A stretch of DNA of 64,000 nt from PXAP01 sp964421595 (GTDB lineage: Bacteria > Bacteroidota > Bacteroidia > Bacteroidales > PUMT01). The stretch covers positions 14,585 through 78,584 of the forward strand of contig CAYQXY010000028.1 in NCBI GenBank assembly GCA_964421595.1. Direction: 5' to 3'. The notes below the pieces were generated by a model. The model was not told the origin of the DNA, made no database searches, and worked only from the letters and a program-made list of their open reading frames with translations. A program made the position numbers and the translations under genes. Positions 61,613-64,000 of this stretch are shown here, one piece after another (positions within the stretch are counted from its first letter, which is position 1; each line of letters opens with the position of its first letter).

Positions 61613-64000
61613 CTAAAACCTGAAATTGTAGGTTACCGTAGGCAATGGTCTGCCAATAATATAAAGCTTGTAGAGATTGAATGAATCACTTCTTACCCTG
61701 GGGCCCTTTGGCGCTTTTTCATAGAATACTGAATAGGGATTTTTCCTGCCGTACAAATTCAGTAGTGAAACAGTCCAGTTCCCTGTTCTTCGTTTGTTTA
61801 TTTTAAGTGTCTCATTCCGTGTAATATAAATGTCAAGCCTGTGATAATCAGGAAGCCGGTATTTGTTTCTGTCAGAATAAAATACAAGGTCACGGTCACC
61901 GTGTGGAAACCTGAGTTCCGGTAATGTAACTGGCCTGCCCGTGCTGTATGTAAAAGATCCGCCCACTCTCCACCTTCTTGAAATATTATAACCTGTATTT
62001 AATATCAGTTCATGTGGTTTGTCAAAATTGGAAGCGAACCAGTTATTCCTGTTTATCTGGTCTTCCGGGAAGTGATTGTTTGACCTGATCATTGAGGCTG
62101 AATATGTATAGCTGGCCCAACCGGTAAACCTTCCTGAATTTTTACCTGCATACAATTCAATTCCCCAGTTGTATCCTTCTGCATTGATGAGTTCTGTTTC
62201 TATATTCCGGTTCATGACAAGGGAAGCTCCGTCCCTGTATTCAATTATGTTACTTATATTTTTATAATATAGCTCGGCAGAGGTTTCAATACTGTTATTT
62301 CTGAAATTTCTGAAATAGCCAAGTGCAAAATTATCACTTGAAAGTGGCCTTAGATGGGTATCACTAAGTTTCCAAATATCCGAAGGAGTTATTACTGCAG
62401 TATTGGAAACAACACTAATATACTGATTATGCCTGGTATAGCTTGCCTTGACTGAACTCATCTCATTTATGCTGTAGCGGACATTCAACCTGGGTTCCAG
62501 TCCACTATATCCCGCAGCTTTTTCATTTTTACCGTAAGAACCAGTTTCTATAATATATTCTGTTCTTTTGGGATAATTGTCGTCATAAATATTTATTGTT
62601 GCCGGTCCCAGATATTGATAGTCAGTATAGCGTATTCCTGCCTCAATACTTAACTTTTCGCTCACTTCAAAATCGTCGCCAAGAAAAAAAGAGATCTCAA
62701 GACCGGTCTCCGGGTCAATACGTGAAGCCTCAATTTCAGAAGAGGTTCCAAGCGGATCAAGATTCCCGGGAGCTATTCCATAATGGATGGCATTAAATCC
62801 TATTTCTACCCTGTGGTTCCCATCCGGGAACCATAGCAGACTACCTTTAACACTGCTATAATCAATTGATGAGTTCATATTATAAGCACCTGCAGGAGCA
62901 GACTGCTCTGTCTCTTTTACGTTATAATCATACATGCTGAGACCACCGGATATATTAAATGAGAATTTTTCTCCTATTACCCTGTTCCATTTCAGTGAAG
63001 TAAGAGTATTGCTGTAATCATATTCAGTATTCCCGCCGAACGAAAAAGAATCGTCACTATAATATGCAAATAGTGAAAAGTTATTATTCTGGTTGGGAGA
63101 AACGGATAACAGGCTGCTGAAGTCATAGAATCCTGCTGCACTGTTCATAAGCTCTTCGGCTGGAATTCTGTCCAGTATCCGGTTAGAATAGGAGGATCTT
63201 CCTGCAATGGAGAGATTAACCCTGTCCTTTACAAGAGGTGTTTCAAGATGGAGCCTGCTGCTGATCAATCCTATCCCTCCTGTAAGTTTTGTTTCGCTGA
63301 CATTTCCGGGATTCATCCCTATATCCATTACAGAAGAGATCCTTTCACCAAATTTTGACGGTATGCCCCCTTTATACAGGGTCATCTCTGAAACCATATC
63401 AGGGTTGACAGTAGAGATAAGGCCAAAAAGGTGTGATGAATTAAACAATGGTACATTTTCAAGCATAATAAGATTCTGATCACTTCTGCCCCCCCTCACA
63501 TTAAAGCCTGAGCCGAACTCTCCGACACTCTGTACCCCCGGCAGAAGGGTCATACTCCTGATTATATCCTGTTCGCCGATACTGCCTTGCAATTCCTTCA
63601 GAACCCTCGAATCCATGCTGATTACACTCATCCGGGTGCGACTTATATTTGCTTCTGCCCGTCTGGCCATAATTGTAACTTCGTCAATCCTGTGAGTCTC
63701 TTCGAAAAGATAGAAATCATGGCTGCCAGATCCAAGAAGGTTTACTTTTATTGTCTGATCCTCGTAACCAACATAACTTAACCTTATCTGTAATTCGCCA
63801 ACAGGAAGTGTTACCGAAAATTCACCTGAATTGTCTGTTGAACTTCCAGACCCGGTATTCTCAGAATAGATCACAGCGCCCGGAAGTGTTTCGCCGGTTG
63901 CTCCGTCCAGTATTCTTCCGGTAAGTTCCGCCCGGTTATGCCGGCCAAAATCAGCCGGATCTCCAATGGTAAGCATTAGTGTGTCTGCATTACGGGTCTG
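61613..64000 (-). CDS. TonB-dependent receptor with CarboxypepD_reg domain, partial
   Basis: The frame is open through the right edge of the window, so the true start and signal peptide lie outside; a Met at 63976 is not taken as start because eight upstream codons in frame are also open. The visible 795 residues contain a CarboxypepD_reg domain (LTGRILDGATGETLPGAVIY, then LSYVGYEDQTIKV), the plug (GVQSVGEFGSGFNVRGGRSD and PLFNSSHLFGLISTVNPDM) and a beta barrel ending in an aromatic residue (TVTYNFRF). It takes up an unknown ligand with TonB energy. The DUF4249 and macroglobulin-like genes follow closely and are probably cotranscribed. Confidence 0.92.
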   Translation of the reverse strand, partial: QTRNADTLMLTIGDPADFGRHNRAELTGRILDGATGETLPGAVIYSENTGSGSSTDNSGEFSVTLPVGELQIRLSYVGYEDQTIKVNLLGSGSHDFYLFEETHRIDEVTIMARRAEANISRTRMSVISMDSRVLKELQGSIGEQDIIRSMTLLPGVQSVGEFGSGFNVRGGRSDQNLIMLENVPLFNSSHLFGLISTVNPDMVSEMTLYKGGIPSKFGERISSVMDIGMNPGNVSETKLTGGIGLISSRLHLETPLVKDRVNLSIAGRSSYSNRILDRIPAEELMNSAAGFYDFSSLLSVSPNQNNNFSLFAYYSDDSFSFGGNTEYDYSNTLTSLKWNRVIGEKFSFNISGGLSMYDYNVKETEQSAPAGAYNMNSSIDYSSVKGSLLWFPDGNHRVEIGFNAIHYGIAPGNLDPLGTSSEIEASRIDPETGLEISFFLGDDFEVSEKLSIEAGIRYTDYQYLGPATINIYDDNYPKRTEYIIETGSYGKNEKAAGYSGLEPRLNVRYSINEMSSVKASYTRHNQYISVVSNTAVITPSDIWKLSDTHLRPLSSDNFALGYFRNFRNNSIETSAELYYKNISNIIEYRDGASLVMNRNIETELINAEGYNWGIELYAGKNSGRFTGWASYTYSASMIRSNNHFPEDQINRNNWFASNFDKPHELILNTGYNISRRWRVGGSFTYSTGRPVTLPELRFPHGDRDLVFYSDRNKYRLPDYHRLDIYITRNETLKINKRRTGNWTVSLLNLYGRKNPYSVFYEKAPKGPRVRSDSFNLYKLYIIGRPLPTVTYNFRF

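Overview
The window looks like a chromosome segment of a polysaccharide-degrading member of the Bacteroidota, probably a marine or sediment Bacteroidales/Marinilabiliales-type organism. The lineage call rests on SusC-like TonB receptors with carboxypeptidase-D repeats, a DUF4249 lipoprotein, a type IX secretion (Por) C-terminal domain, Tat-tagged Gfo/Idh oxidoreductases and TIM-barrel proteins, GH95/GH29/GH43/GH130 enzymes with a sulfatase, LytS/LytTR regulators, and promoters of the Bacteroidota TTTG-N19/20-TAnnTTTG type with few Shine-Dalgarno sequences. No rRNA, tRNA, IS element, CRISPR array or phage gene was found.

Layout. (1) 1-10141: exported carbohydrate modules. A leftward set (Gfo/Idh oxidoreductase, TIM-barrel protein, enolase-superfamily protein cut by the window edge) diverges from a rightward set (Gfo/Idh oxidoreductase, TIM-barrel lipoprotein, arylsulfatase, GH95 fucosidase). 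Together they suggest desulfation, defucosylation and keto-sugar chemistry on an algal-type glycan. (2) 10198-16656: small regulators and membrane proteins, an NmrA-like protein, a BlaI/BlaR1-type pair with two identical operator dyads, and decayed genes (a GNAT acetyltransferase, an SDR tail, a lipoprotein with an in-frame stop). (3) 16881-21919: a LacI regulator with a clear promoter and operator, a zinc dehydrogenase, an aldo/keto reductase and a GH29 fucosidase, read as a sugar oxidation module. (4) 22216-27590: dodecin, then a thiol-rich cluster: an ArsM-like methyltransferase diverging from a 31-residue Cys-containing peptide, a radical SAM/SPASM enzyme and a thioredoxin-thioredoxin reductase fusion. 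This resembles an undescribed RiPP-type or metalloid/thiol peptide system and is the main discovery candidate. (5) 27976-38411: amidase, a T9SS-exported repeat protein, a GhrA-like dehydrogenase, a large membrane-anchored alpha/beta hydrolase, DUF2461 and endonuclease IV. (6) 38872-46494: TonB receptor with a LytS/LytTR two-component pair, a PBP4-like carboxypeptidase, a single-domain response regulator and a cold-shock protein. (7) 46795-54053: GH43-like enzyme, DUF4954 beta-helix protein, GH130-like enzyme, aldo/keto reductase and acyl-lipid desaturase. (8) 54456-64000: membrane LytTR regulator, DUF1080 protein, a trypsin-like protease with a stand-alone paralogue of its N-terminal domain separated by duplicated DNA, then an outer-membrane operon (TonB receptor, DUF4249 lipoprotein, macroglobulin-like protein) whose first gene runs off the window.

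All family names come from reading motifs; no database search was possible.
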